DNA of 64,000 nt from Atriophallophorus winterbourni (GCA_013407085.1 JACCGJ010016511.1:1-64000), one strand, 5' to 3'. Positions 1 to 10,985 are shown, numbered from the stretch's first letter. Notes: a model not told the origin generated them from the sequence alone. Numbers and translations are program-made.

Positions 1-420
1 TGAGCTTCCACTGTTATCTTGTTATTTCGTTTGCATCAACATTGCGTGGGTACAAGTAAGTAAAGACAAGCTCGTATTCTAAGTACTAAATGTCTGGTAG
101 CTCTGTTTAGGCTTTGTTTTCTCCATTAGCTCACTTTCCATGTGGAACCAACTTATTCCGAGGCGCCAATTACTCACCTATAAATATTACTGGATCTCAT
201 CCCGCAGTACATATCCTGCAGTCGGTCACCACCCCGTGGCTGACCTACAGAGCTTTTGCATTGAGCATTAGTAGACTTATTGTTGAAGTTATTATGTCTT
301 TTCCTTCCGTTCTTGCATTAATGCTCGTTTAACTTATTTAGATTTCGGGGCCAGAGTTGACGCTTTCATTTTTATCCAGACTTTTATCCCATTTTCTTCT
401 TTCGCTATTCCGTATTGCAG

Positions 421-3400
421 ACGCAACTTGTTCAAATTGAAGACAAAATCCGAGTGCGAATAATTGGTCTACGCGTTGATGCGAGCGCCATTGTAAGTAC
501 ATTGAACTCATATTGTTTTGTTTTTTCTGTTTTCCCTTGTTGAGTGTACAATGTTGGTATAATCTGTCAGTGATGTCTTAAACTACGATGGCCTTGCTGC
601 AGATATTCAGGCCAAATTCTTGTTAGATTTTATTCGCTTATTGGGTAGCTTGTATGTATGTAAGAATGAAATCACAAGTTCGAATCCAGAAAAAATGCCG
701 CACATTCAATGTACGCCGATCAGGTTGCCTAGGCCTAGACAAATATTCCAGAAAATTGCAGTGAGACATCATTGTCTTTTCGCGTGCAGCTCAGTACCTT
801 TGGCAAAGCTATTTAATACGTTGTTACCTGCGCATTACAAAAATACTGCACATAATAACATCGTGCAAACTGGGTAGCTGTGTGGGAAATTTCGCTACGG
901 CGAACCTCGATGGAGCGTCATACCGCGGTGTTTCCGCGTCAGTTAAGTTGTGTATCTCGAGAGTCACTGTCTCCGTCCACTCGGTAGGTTGCCGTAGTGC
1001 GCTGGAAACCAGTTTGAACTCTTGTCTTCAACAGAAATGACGTATCAGTCAATGATACATGAAACAAGGGATTATATTCCCGATATCACCTTGTTGTTCT
1101 TTAATCTGTAGCTCATGAGGTGCTGGTTGATTGCCGAAATGTCCCAAGTTTGGCATAACCGAAGTGGTTTTGGGGATAATCACCCGTTTCCCAAAACGCT
1201 CTAACGACACGCGTCTCATATAGTCTTTGACAAGCAAATCCAGCTCCTGGCCTGCACGCGTTGTTCTGTATGACCCGGCTGAACTGCTCATGTTGACAAG
1301 AAAACGGACGAAGGCGGATGACCGACGCCTCAAAATCAGTTTTCTGTGTCAGGTGGAGCTCATAAGTCCATAAAAGTCGTCCATCTAAGGGATTGGAAAC
1401 AAGTGTTTCAAAACTCCACTGCCCTGTGGCCATATTCAATCAGGATTTAACCTCGAGTAAAAAACCGGAGCCAAAATCCCATTAGGCAATTTGAAACTCT
1501 ACTCAGCTTCGTCCTGGCAACTCCTGCGACGGCATCGTTGTCATTATGTATCAGCGAATCTCTTCCTTTGGTTGCATTTGTGTCGCGGAATGGAAGTACT
1601 TGCTGCACGGGCACCAGCTAGTTCTCCATATTGAACTGCCCTGACGTACATATCAGCGCACTGACGGAGTGGAACTTTCATTCCACTTTTGTGGATCATA
1701 ACTCTGGCACTGTTGAACTGTTTATGGAACTTCACTCTAGATTTTTTCCGTGTGTGTCAGATCACAAATCTTCCGTTTGGGCGAGGCGCCTCAATATCGT
1801 AACCCTTGTATAGGTTGCTTAATCATAATATGAGTAATAACTGTGAGACTTTAGAACGCTCTCTAAGTATTCGAAATGGGCATTAATACAGACACTTGTG
1901 TGTATTCATGCATATTGCTCATTCTCGGGAACAAATCATGGCAAAATGCTGCACAATTAAACTTCCATTTACCATGAAGTCTGTATGTGCTATATTGACA
2001 CTGATATTAAACATGACCCCATGTTTCTTTGCAAATTTCATCGGTTTCCATCGCGTTTATATTGCACACAATGAGATACCCAACATGTGTACAAGTTGTT
2101 TATTTTACTATCCATTGCTGCCATCACTTATCTGTTTTATTTTCAACGCTCCATTGCAGTTCGGTGTGGGTACTCTGATGGATGACTATCTGGGTAAGTC
2201 TGTGTTTTCATCTAACTTCGTACACTATATTTATAAAAACGTGCTACTGAATTAACATTCAAGTAGATACAAGTAGATATATAACCGTTGCATTCAACTA
2301 TAACTGTTCACCACTTGTCCACTGTTTCAAGTCTCACTGAACCCGATCTTACTGTCTCCACCTAACGACGGCAAACAGCCAGAAACTAGTAGTAGTGTGT
2401 AAGGGAAGGGGTTGTGATCACCACAATACATTGGTTGCATTGATTGCATTTTTTAAATATACGTCAATGGTGTACTCTCGAAATTGTTCACCCGGGTTTA
2501 CTGTTTTTGTATCTATCCTAACTGTTTATATTACTTTTTTGTCGTATCGTTTTGAACAAACAACTCAAAATGTGCAGTCCTTTTTAATTAACGCTATCAA
2601 GAGCTACGTTCGAATTTTGCTTGAGCAGATTTATGCTTGTAAGTCGGTGTTTACCATTAAAATTGCTCAGCTACTGGTTTGAAAAATGTACTCAGTAATC
2701 ACGGATTTGCAAACATGCAGTACTTTTGTGCTGTACGGCTCCGTCGCGTGGAGATTGGACCTTATCGTTGAGCGATGGTTTGTGTACCTGCGTGGCCCAT
2801 AGAGTCATACTGGGTTGTCATTTGGGCACACGCAGAGTTACTCATACCAGGAAGGTCGATGGATAGAGATCAGACGAACTCGGTCTCAGCCCACTGCCTT
2901 GTGGGTAAGGCTTTGGTCGAGAACCCTAATTGTTCTCCTGTCTTTGCATGGGTGACCTGGTAGTATCCCAGTCCACATACCACCAGAACAATCACAACTA
3001 ACTCCAATTCCATGGTGCATCGGCTGTCGCGCGCGAATACAGCGTGGTGGGTAAACGAAAACAAACTACTTCTGGCCTTATTCTTCAAACTGTTTCTGAC
3101 CCTTCCCTTCCCAAATCCACTCCTAGCAACTCTTCATCTGTCAATCCCACCCTTAGAAAAGACCGCGCTGAACATGTTGGAACATTCTCTGTTCGCGAAA
3201 TTACAGATCACTTTCTGAAACCACGGACCTCTGATCACATCGGAGCCATGAATGTCAGAACTCTCAGAAAAATAGGCCGCAAGCTGCGTTGGCTCTTACC
3301 TTAGATAGTCTATCTATTGATGTTTACTGTTTATCGGAAACGCGTTTATATAATCCGTTTATAATTACTGAAGTTACTGCCCCAAGCCTTTCAACTCCCT

Positions 3401-5278
3401 ACTTTTTGCGCTGCTCTGTTGATTCTGTAGCTGCTATTTCAGGACAGGCGGGTGCTGGTATAGTGCTGAATTCTCGTGCCAAATCCTGTCTAATCGATTG
3501 GATTCCTTACAATAGCAGGATGTGCGCAGTTAGACTAGCCACTAATATTAGACCAAACTCAAAATCTTCTAATCAGATATGCTTGTTTATTGTAGCAACT
3601 TACGCCCCGACTAACACCAATTCCGACGACGAGAAGAACGCCTTCTACGACGATTTTTATGCTCTTTTGCGACGTGCAAAAAGCTCAGATATTGTTGTCT
3701 TAGCGGGAGTTAGAATGCCAGACTGGGTCGCTTAGATACATCTCAATCACAATTAGGTGGCATGTTTGGTCATTTACCCCTGTTTCGTTTGACAGTTTAC
3801 TCGATGGATGTTTTCATGTAAACCTGACTAACGGAGTTTCGTGAGCCTTTTGTAGGATGCTTCTTACGAAATGTTGATTGTCACGGTATCATTTTTACAT
3901 TTTACGGCCCTTTTTCAGCGTGTTCCGACCAAGGCTGAGTGATTGTTCGTGTTTACTTTACTTACTTTTGTGCGACTATCTCCTCCTGGAGGATGAGTCG
4001 GCTTCAATGAAGATTCTTGGGAATTTGGGTACAAAGCGGCGTCCCCAGCACCACTCGGCGTTTGTTCGAGTCAGCTTCTCTAGCCTTTGCACAACCAAGT
4101 GCGACCTGCAATGCAGCAGGGAGTTGCCAGAAAGAGGTGGTGTGCACCAACTAACCGTCTACCAGACTCTGTTCCCGCTTTTTCTCCCGAAGCCTTTCCA
4201 GCGATCGGGTATCCCGCAAGGCAGCGAGGTTTAAAATCAGGGTTTTCCTTCCCTTAGATGAAATGCCCTCCCAGGCTAACGAGCTACATCTGCCCGAAGC
4301 AAACTGGTTTTCAGGCGCCAGTCACTCGCCCTCGCCCCTTCTCCTGTTGGTAGAAGCAGTTCCGCTGGGCTCGGAGAGCCACTCGTGCAGGCCAGAAGCT
4401 GGACTTGGTTGTCAGAGGCTATTTGAGACGCATGCCATATGGGAGCATTTTATAAACAGTGGGAACTTATCCCCACTGCCACCCCCGGCTATGACAACTT
4501 TTGTTCGTGTTGCTGCTGTTCGTCCAACATCCTTTTGTTGGAATTCGATTCCATACGTTCTCAGACACAATTGTGTCCAATAGCTCACTGGTGCCAATTG
4601 TGTTGAACTGCGAACTGATTTGGCAATGAGGATACATCCTCTCGTGTGTGTGCTTCTGGTCTCATTTGTGTGATTGTCTGATTTGATTATTTACCGTGCA
4701 TTCTGATTAGCACATTATTGCTACCTCATCGTGTGTGTGCTCAGACATCTACAGATTCTGTCGCTTTAAAAGCTCAATTCCTCATCTAAACAAAGTTAAT
4801 CTTGTATGCCACTGTTATATGGGGTTCTTACAAAGAACCACGATGTTCAAAAACAGAATCACAAAGTGATTCCTGGCCGAGCGCTCGAGGCATATATAAA
4901 AGACCAATGTATTATGGTGCTCATATCCCCATCTTTTAAACACCACTACCGGTTTTTGGCTGTTTGCTTTTCCACTGTTTCAAGGCGCACTGAACCTGAT
5001 CTTACTGTCTCCACCTGATGACGGCAAACAGCCAGAAACCGGTAGTGGTGTGTAAGGGATGGGGATGTGAGCACCACAATACATTGGCATTCTCATCTAG
5101 TTACGATTTTGCGTTGCTGTTTCAGAGGCACCTAAGCATCAGATACATGCTTCCGGTGTCATTCAGTCCTTATTGGTACTAACGACTCCCCGGAGACTTT
5201 AGCATGCCGGCCGAATTCCTTCTCATTCATTTCCTAACATTATTTAATCTACTCCGTTTTGCAGGTCTTTGCGTTTAA
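421..5278 (+). CDS. RPB7: RNA polymerase II subunit RPB7 (POLR2G), 3'-terminal three exons
   Basis: RPB7 pairs with RPB4 to form the stalk of nuclear RNA polymerase II. Three exons carry the C-terminus. Exon 421-492 (24 codons, after TATTGCAG, before GTAAGT) contains QIEDKIRVRIIGLRVD, matching the family's QQDDEIRLKIVGTRVD stretch in the S1/OB domain. Exon 2160-2193 (after TTGCAG, before GTAAGT) encodes FGVGTLMDDYLG, the near-invariant C-terminal motif. Exon 5265-5278 is a 14-nt terminal exon after TTTTGCAG; its first two bases complete the split Gly codon and it adds LCV then TAA, where the human protein ends LVS. Reading phase is kept at both junctions (0, then 1). Earlier exons lie left of the window. 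The introns (1.67 and 3.07 kb) are full of repeat fragments. Splice sites and frame look intact, so the gene is probably functional. Confidence 0.88.
664..875 (+). repeat. interspersed repeat R2, copy in RPB7 intron
   Basis: This begins near TGAAATCACAAGTTCGAATC and contains TGCCGCACA, then GGTTGCCTAGGCCTAGAC, then GCGTGCAGCTCAGTACC. The same order of blocks occurs in reverse complement at 50890-51276 and partly at 5461-5545. No protein similarity is recognised. The copies are too diverged for any short ORF across them to be trusted. Confidence 0.5.
1150..1300 (-). repeat. interspersed repeat R3, copy 1 (intron of RPB7)
   Basis: Read on the minus strand, this carries GTGCAGGCCAGGAGCTGGA followed by a TATGAGACGCGTG block and a GATTATCCCCA block. 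The same series occurs on the plus strand at 4350-4495 (GTGCAGGCCAGAAGCTGGAC, TTTGAGACGCATG, CTTATCCCCA). The two copies are inverted relative to each other within the same gene. The family is not recognised. Confidence 0.5.
2255..2432 (+). repeat. fold-back repeat R1, single-arm copy
   Basis: This copy holds only the forward arm of the R1 family. It has CTTACTGTCTCCACCTAACG, then GGCAAACAGCCAGAAAC, then GTGTGTAAGGG, and ends at the shared terminus CACCACAATACATTGG. It matches the right arm of the fold-back copy at 4795-5087. The inverted left arm present in other copies is missing here. Confidence 0.65.
2860..3850 (+). pseudogene. RTE-type LINE, 5' leader and AP-endonuclease domain, broken
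   Basis: The translated series across frames is GAMNVRTLRKIG, then ALTLDSLSIDVYCLSETR, then GAGIVLNSRAK, ATYAPTNTNSDDE, DDFYALLRRAKSSDIVVLAG and NARLGRLDTSQSQLGG. This is the endonuclease (EEP fold) start of RTE-type polyproteins, where the intact motif would be AGDMNA followed by VGRL. Two frame changes (near 3275 and 3705) and the lack of any reverse transcriptase downstream show a dead fragment. It lies within the second RPB7 intron seen here. Confidence 0.75.
3851..4349. other. intronic stretch without a recognised gene
   Basis: Several short open frames occur here but none matches a family that I recognise. The DNA is less AT-rich than its surroundings (for example around 4000-4250), which suggests more mobile-element debris rather than an exon. 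Confidence 0.3.
4350..4495 (+). repeat. interspersed repeat R3, copy 2
   Basis: This is the plus-strand counterpart of the R3 copy at 1150-1300, sharing the GTGCAGGCCAGAAGCTGGAC and GAGACGCATG blocks in the same order. Similarity may extend left to about 4263. No coding function is evident. Confidence 0.5.
4795..5087. repeat. fold-back repeat R1, best-preserved copy
   Basis: The head (from CCACTGTTATATGGGG) contains small hairpins such as GGTTCTTACAAAGAACC and AATCACAAAGTGATT. A long inverted repeat follows: the left arm 4904-4967 (starting CCAATGTATTATGGTGCTC, ending GGCTGTTTGC) is nearly complementary over 64 nt to the right arm 5024-5087 (starting GCAAACAGCC, ending CCACAATACATTGG), with a 56-nt loop. 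The loop edge and right arm hold CTGATGA (5015-5021) and GAAA (5035-5038). The whole lies in an RPB7 intron, 178 bp before the last exon, so transcripts would carry a strong hairpin. Confidence 0.85.
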
Positions 5279-5460
5279 TTGGGCATTCACGTGTAAAGCA
5301 GCTCGTTGGTGGAAAATCAAACACTTTCTGTTTGTACATATATTGTTATATTTGCACTTTTCATTCATACAATGTGTGCGCTTTCTGTGTACTTTTGCTC
5401 TTGTTTTCCTGCTTTGGGTCTGCTGGAACTAATTTGGCAATCGGTGTATGGCATAGTATA

Positions 5461-5545
5461 GTATGAAAGCACAAGCCTGATCCAAGCAAAGTGCCGCACA
5501 GTCAGAGACTGCACGTGGGCTAAAATACTGTCAGGCAATCGGTGT
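5461..5545 (+). repeat. interspersed repeat R2, short copy
   Basis: This has AGCACAAGCCTGATCC, then GTGCCGCACAGTCAGAGACT, then CACGTGGGC and ATACTGTCAGG. It matches, in reverse complement, the end of the R2 copy at 50890-51276. It sits in the presumed RPB7 3' UTR. Confidence 0.6.
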
Positions 5546-5692
5546 AGCTATCAAGATGATCGTTAAGCAATCTCATTCCCCAATCTCATTCCCCATTGAT
5601 CGTTGGACGGTATTTGTAATGTTTTCTCTTAACCCTTCGTCTACCTGAATTGGTTTACGTATTTTTGTGTTATTCTGCTTAATTATGGCATA

Positions 5693-5698
5693 AATAAA
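5693..5698 (+). promoter_or_regulatory. candidate RPB7 polyadenylation signal AATAAA
   Basis: This is the first AATAAA seen downstream of the RPB7 stop, about 415 bp beyond it. The interval contains an interspersed repeat (5461-5545), so the 3' UTR would include repeat sequence. Only the hexamer and its position support the call. Confidence 0.35.
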
Positions 5699-5699
5699 A

Positions 5700-6424
5700 C
5701 ACATGATTAATTTTTATGGATCAGATGCCAGTCGCTGCCTGACAAGTGCACTCCGATGGTGACTGAAGGTACCAAAGGGAGCTACTGAGCAATCGACTGG
5801 TTGTTTGAGGTGGTAACTAGAGTTACCGTCAGTAGACAAAGGGTTAAAGTTGATCTTCAGCGGTGTCGTTCTGAAACTGGGCTCCAGGTTAACTAATATC
5901 TGATCATCATTTTTAAACCAACCCCGCTCGTACTTGAGCATTAATAAAGCGATACTGACCACGTGAATTGCATTCACTTGATTGTGGTCAATTAATTTTC
6001 GTCCGATTCGCGGCTCTTTCAATTTCCCATAATGCATTTTGTTTGGTTGGGTGTGGTTCTTGTTTTTCACGCTTCATCGAACGAGACAGTGTTCTGAATA
6101 TGCACACTGTTCAGAGGAATCGTGCGTTTTGTTTTCAAACATAGCAAGTTTAGGTTAATGATGTGAATGGGTTTGTATTCCTGTTAAAGCGCTTGTTTTC
6201 ACATTCCATTTATTCTGTTGGAATTAGTCGCAATGTATGAATCAGTTTGGCTTCAATGTCGGTGATGAGTCGCGCTATCCTCGATCATAATGTAGATGGT
6301 GGGAGGGATGTGATGATTGTCAGTTCGTTCGAGGCCAGATCGCGTCTCCTGTCCTAACTCTTAGTAGGGTGTAAACACATGCAATGAAGATATCCGAGTT
6401 ACTAATGGTATATTTCAATGCCAT
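5700..6424. other. intergenic, no gene recognised
   Basis: A 118-codon open frame on the minus strand (6070-5714) has no recognisable motif and no clear splice-site support. Nothing else is seen. Confidence 0.3.
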
Positions 6425-6592
6425 TATTGAATAGGGTTCTTACAAAGAACCACCATGTTCAAATACATAATCACTGATTCTAGGCCATACGTTCCAGGCG
6501 CCTATACACAGCCAATTTATTGTGCTTATATCCCCTCAGTGAGTAAGTGGTGGGAATTTGAGCACCACAATATATCGCTCGGTCCAACGTTA
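6425..6592. repeat. fold-back repeat R1, shortened copy
   Basis: The R1 head is present (GGTTCTTACAAAGAACCACC, ATCACTGATTC). CCAATTTATTGTGCTTATATC follows as the reverse arm and then GAGCACCACAATATAT as the forward arm. Most of the arm and loop has been lost, but the switch from reverse to forward orientation is kept, as in the copy at 4795-5087. Confidence 0.7.
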
Positions 6593-7333
6593 TCCTCGTC
6601 ACCCGCTACGTTTCACACCTACTTGTTGATAGCGTCCCCGTTCATTTCCGAGTTGAAACTTTCAAACGTTAATAACAATAAAGCTGATTGGTCAAACACG
6701 TTATTTAAACACCTGACAAAAATTAAACAGACGCCCATCTAACATATTGACAACTATAATTACGACAACACTGTCCAAATCGTATCTGTGCTTAGTGTCA
6801 ATTTGATCTGAGTTGTGTAACACGAAAACACGGAGGGTTTTCAGCAAACTATGGCCAACACAGAAAAATGTGTTCCAACGAATAAGGCCTTTTACTTGTT
6901 CGTCTTGTACATTGTACCTCGTCTCATCCTACATGAAACATTCCGGGTCGCATTAGATTTTCACTAGTAGATTAGGTGTGTCAAGATATAAAGGCATGAT
7001 AGGCAAGTCAAACTTTATATCCACTATCGAAATGAAACTGTCGTTTTGAAACAAACGTCTGTGTTAATTTTAGGCACATTCTTAGCCAATTCTTGTGTTG
7101 TTTTCAATTATTACGGGCGGTGTAGTTCCTATATTCATTTCGATAAACTTTGAGTTAATTAGGAGCTGGTATTAACGTACTAGTCTATTTTTCATGAGGA
7201 CATCTAAAATCAGTCATAAATTTGAAGAAGAATTATTATATCAATTCAATGTTTTAGTATAAAAAGCATCCACCAATATATGCACGGGATGGACAATATA
7301 ATTAAAGGTTTATCGTGATTTGGGTAAACGAGA
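6593..7333. other. intergenic, no gene recognised
   Basis: AT-rich sequence with no protein motif, RNA gene or repeat that I can support. Confidence 0.3.
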
Positions 7334-7530
7334 CTATTCCTTGATCAGTATGTGAGAGCAACACCGGATTCTTAGGATTAGATTCATCGAATTTGAGCTT
7401 AGTTGTTGTTGAATGTGCAACACTTGCTGCGGATGGTCGGATGCCAACGAAGACAAACCCTCACAGAGTAAAACACATGCGGGAATACCTTCTTGAATGT
7501 TGAAGGTCCACCAGAGAAGAATGACCATGT
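7334..7530 (-). pseudogene. CR1-like LINE, C-terminal remnant
   Basis: Read on the minus strand, one frame gives HSRRYSRMCFTL, then SVAHSTTTKLKFDE. It lines up with the C-terminal stretch of other CR1 copies here, such as NCRRYFYSVRVCFTW and STVAHSTI in the copy at 46500-46840. Stops interrupt it and no other domains are present. Very old insertion. Confidence 0.5.
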
Positions 7531-8654
7531 ACTATGCTAAAGTCGTGTAAGTAACTTAATGCTCAAAGTGCATTTATACCGATAAGTCTCATCCAATGCA
7601 CCAGCATCAAATCACTTGCCATAGTGTATCGAAGGTTAAAGCACATATAATGCTCATAATAAAAAACTCTCGACTTCCCTTTATTTCATTTTGCCACAAA
7701 GTATCTCTTGTGAACAGAATTTGAATTATAAGTATTATGGCCATTGTCTCGATAATAAGGCATGTTTTGCTAGACTCGCTTTATTAAAATGTATGCATTA
7801 ATTATTAACTCGAATATAGCGTTTCGACTCAAGAATAAATCGTTCCATGAGTGTCTTTACAGTTTTGCCATTGTCATTCCTACCAAGCTCCCATCTCGTG
7901 TGGTATTTCACAGTCTGAAATCACCGTCAGCACCAAACGCTGGTTTCGAACGAGAAACGTTACATAATCGCTTGTCACGCGTAGCGTCCCTCGCCACCCA
8001 CGTTCATCACATGAGCGAGACAGAGAGGATTCGTACAACTTCTCTTCAGATCGCCGATGACGTAACCACCAAACGCATTTTTCGTCAGGTGTACTCACAA
8101 TGTGTCAAGCATCAATCTCGTGGTTCCACGCAGTTCTGTCACAGTTCAGCGTGTTTGCATCATGGGAAACGTGTGTGCTTGGTTAACATCACACCAACTA
8201 CTACCAGAACCCAAATGCTCACCCAAATGAGATCGTGTTTAAAAATTAACACTTTCTCATCCCCGGTGATCCAACTTTAGTTGTTACGAATACTGTCCTG
8301 TGGAAGCTCTTTATAGCCCTAATGTTTTATGCCTGGTTATTTCGCAACTAAGAGCAAATGCAGTGGAAATTCAACTTCAGTAACAGAACACTTGCAAAAT
8401 CCGTAACGTACATTTTCGTTAGAAAGTGATTCACTTAAAACTACCTGAACAATTTCCCTATTGACTGGTAATTTTTACGTCGAAATTTGAGTATGTTGAG
8501 CCATAGATTATATGAGTGACGATATTATGATTGTGGATATTTTATAAGCTTTAATTTAGCATATTCCGCATTCTTGTGTTATTTGCCAAGCATATTGTTT
8601 TTCTGCCATTAACTTTCTAATTTTTTTGATTAATGAATCTCCCTGGTAAAATGT
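7531..8654. other. intergenic, one long unassigned ORF
   Basis: The longest frame is 163 codons (+, 7789-8280), with the part around 7900-8200 less AT-rich than its flanks. It has no recognisable domain, and a minus-strand frame also stays open over part of it. I do not call it a gene. Confidence 0.25.
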
Positions 8655-9125
8655 TAAAGGATTCCAGGATTAATTGTTTAAAAAGTTAATATTTTACAAC
8701 ACCACAGGATTACTGTATGAATGAAAATATATAAAAAATGTAATAGTATAGAAGGAATAGAGAATATCAAATGTAAGGCTAACGAATGATATTCTTTTGC
8801 ATGTGTAAGTCCAATTTCGCTATAAAAACTGCCAGTCTAAGAGATTCCCCTGCATGTTGGGATAGGGAATTCCAAGAATTATAGCACGTACGGCGAAAAA
8901 TTGGCGCCGCAATCAATACAGGAACTTGGGACATAAAGTGATAATGTATGTCTGTGTGTCACTTTCCCATCACACTCATCGAGCAAGTGTTTTAGTGGAT
9001 GTCCTTCGGTAGACACAGTTCTATAGGCGAAGACCCATCACTACCTTTGTTGCTCTGTGATATATTTTATCAAAGAGAGCAATATCTTTTCGCAGCCAAG
9101 GGGCCCAGACCGCGAGCAAGATTAT
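8655..9125 (-). mobile_element. CR1-like LINE (same family as 51278-55453), 3' end
   Basis: In reverse complement this follows the 3' end of the long CR1 element: CCCTTGGCTGCGAAAAGATA, then TGATGGGTCTTCGC, GAACTGTGTCTACCGA, CGCCATTTTTCGCCGTACGT and a 3' UTR ending TCCTGTGGTGTTGTA. About 90 bp are missing between the GGGTCTTCGC and GTGTCTACCG blocks compared with the long copy. It is 5' truncated and non-functional. Confidence 0.85.
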
Positions 9126-9389
9126 TTTGGATTATATGAAGGGTGGTAAATCGTTTGCTCAATAGTGTTTTCGGGTGTAATGTATTTTTAACATCCCGAA
9201 GGCACTGCATATCACAAGTCAGATGTATACTTCATAAGGGTCTGTTCTAAAGTTCATGAGGTTGAGACATGGCGCCTACCTGGAGAATACTAACGATCGG
9301 CATCCAGTATCTGTGCTACCGGTATTCATATCTTGAAAAACGTCTTCAGAAATATAGTGCAAATTGCTTAACATCGACCTTCAGTTCAC

Positions 9390-9870
9390 CACCTTCCGTC
9401 ACAACACTAAAGCGGGAAGGGCCCAAAAGACCACCGACGACCATCGTTAGAGGTAATAATTCGGGGTTTTAAAGGTTTGCATGACGACGGTTCAGTGTCA
9501 ATATCTTCGGAAGATGGGATGTTAACATCAGCCGCTATCGAACGATCTGCCATTCGTCACGGATATGAAATCGGCTGACAAATCAGATCGAAGGGACAAC
9601 CGGGGCAGACATGTTCAGGGGCAGCGTTGTGGTTACGACGAGTGTTTTGTTCTTTGTCATGTGCGCAATAAACACGGTTAACCAATTGACGTCCTATTGC
9701 CTTGTGGGATCCTTGCGTGAATGGGATCAACGTTGGATTGGTTGAGCTCAGGGAGGAATCTGGCGAAATCATCAAGTGGGTGCGAAACACGAAAGGGCGA
9801 CGTACTTCATGTTGGATCGGTGGTGGTGATAAGATGACAGATGTTGGCCAGCTGCAACAGATTAACCGAT
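9390..9870 (+). repeat. LTR-like segment plus leader, diverged copy
   Basis: This shares an ordered series of blocks with 61645-62220: GACCACCGACGACCA, ATCGAACGAT, TCTGCCATTCGTC, TGACAAATCAGATCG, GACAACCGGGGCAG, GTGCGCAATAAAC, CTTGTGGGATCCTTG and GATGTTGGCCAGCTGC. An AATAAA at 9667-9672 is conserved between the copies. The arrangement suggests a solo LTR with some leader from an LTR retrotransposon. No gag or pol is attached. Confidence 0.5.
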
Positions 9871-10985
9871 GACCTGAGATGTTGGAATAGTAAAGCGGAA
9901 GTCAGCCGATAATCTGAAGCAGTTTGTGTGGTATTCAATAGACATAATAAACGCTCTGTCCGAAAACGTGTTGATGTGTGTGTGTGTGATGGAACGGCAT
10001 GTGTATTGACTTTTAATTCGCTACAGTAGTACCTTGCATCCGTCAGATTGAACGAAATAAGAAACTTACTAGAAATAGTATTAGCTGGTAAACTATACAA
10101 GATTTTTGACACGATTTTATTATGTGAATGTGTTTTGTTTTTAAACATGAATGATTGCGCCAAGTTCTTCCAACAGTGTTGAGCTATTAAAACCCAACAT
10201 AAAACTGACCCTCATGTTCTACTCTATGGTTGCAGATTCAAGTGTCGCAATTCAAGATTTACGGTTGAAAAAGCATTTAAGTTTACAATAACCAAGGAGT
10301 AGAAATATAGTTAAAAAATATATACGTATAAGTAATATGAATTGGTCCTCATGACTTGGATAAAGCAGAGAAATTATATTTCAATAGATGGGGAGCAATA
10401 TCAGTGTTAGCTCACATATAGTCGTCAACTTTTGATTAAATTAAATATAAACTAGTGATGCTAATCACATTGAATGAAAATACCTGGGGTAGTTCCTCTG
10501 GAGTGTGGGTTATCTAACATGCAACCGGAATCTCGGATGGTGACCAACCAAAGGCTACAAACGGAAACGCATTTGCTGAAACTATACTGTTTCTCGAGTC
10601 AAACTTTGCGCCAAAATGCTTTCCTTGGGTGCGGGCAGACCTCGACTTTGTCGTTGCACCGTGTTCTTGCATTAAACGAGAAACATTATCGTGAGCGTTC
10701 CAAGTTGGTCGTGGATTTTGCGTCGAATTTGTTCCATTAAAGGCTTCTCTTAGTTCGACTCAACCATAGGAGTGCGATGAAAACACACGGTTGCTGATGT
10801 TACAGCAGCAAAACATCGGGAGTGCGGTTAAGATTAAGAGTACATCTCTTGGTAGGGTCATTACACAATGCTAGCGTGCCATTAACTAGAAGCACAAATT
10901 CAAATGAGAAAAATGAAAATAAAAATGCTAGGAGTAAGTTCATTATCGATAGTTCGTTCCATTTACTACCGTTATACGTCAATTA
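9871..10985. other. intergenic with a small CR1 3'-end fragment
   Basis: At about 10228-10320, ATTCAAGATTTACGGTTGAA and a following run resemble the reverse complement of the CR1 3' UTR (also seen at 14100-14160). The rest, including an 88-codon frame at 10474-10740, is unassigned. Confidence 0.4.

Noticed and set aside
1..60. Possible upstream RPB7 exon ending before GTAAGT at about 55
   Set aside because: No frame matches the RPB7 sequence expected before the TQLVQIED exon.
7789..8280. 163-codon plus ORF as a gene
   Set aside because: No domain, an overlapping open minus frame, no splice or promoter support, and no similarity to any family I know.
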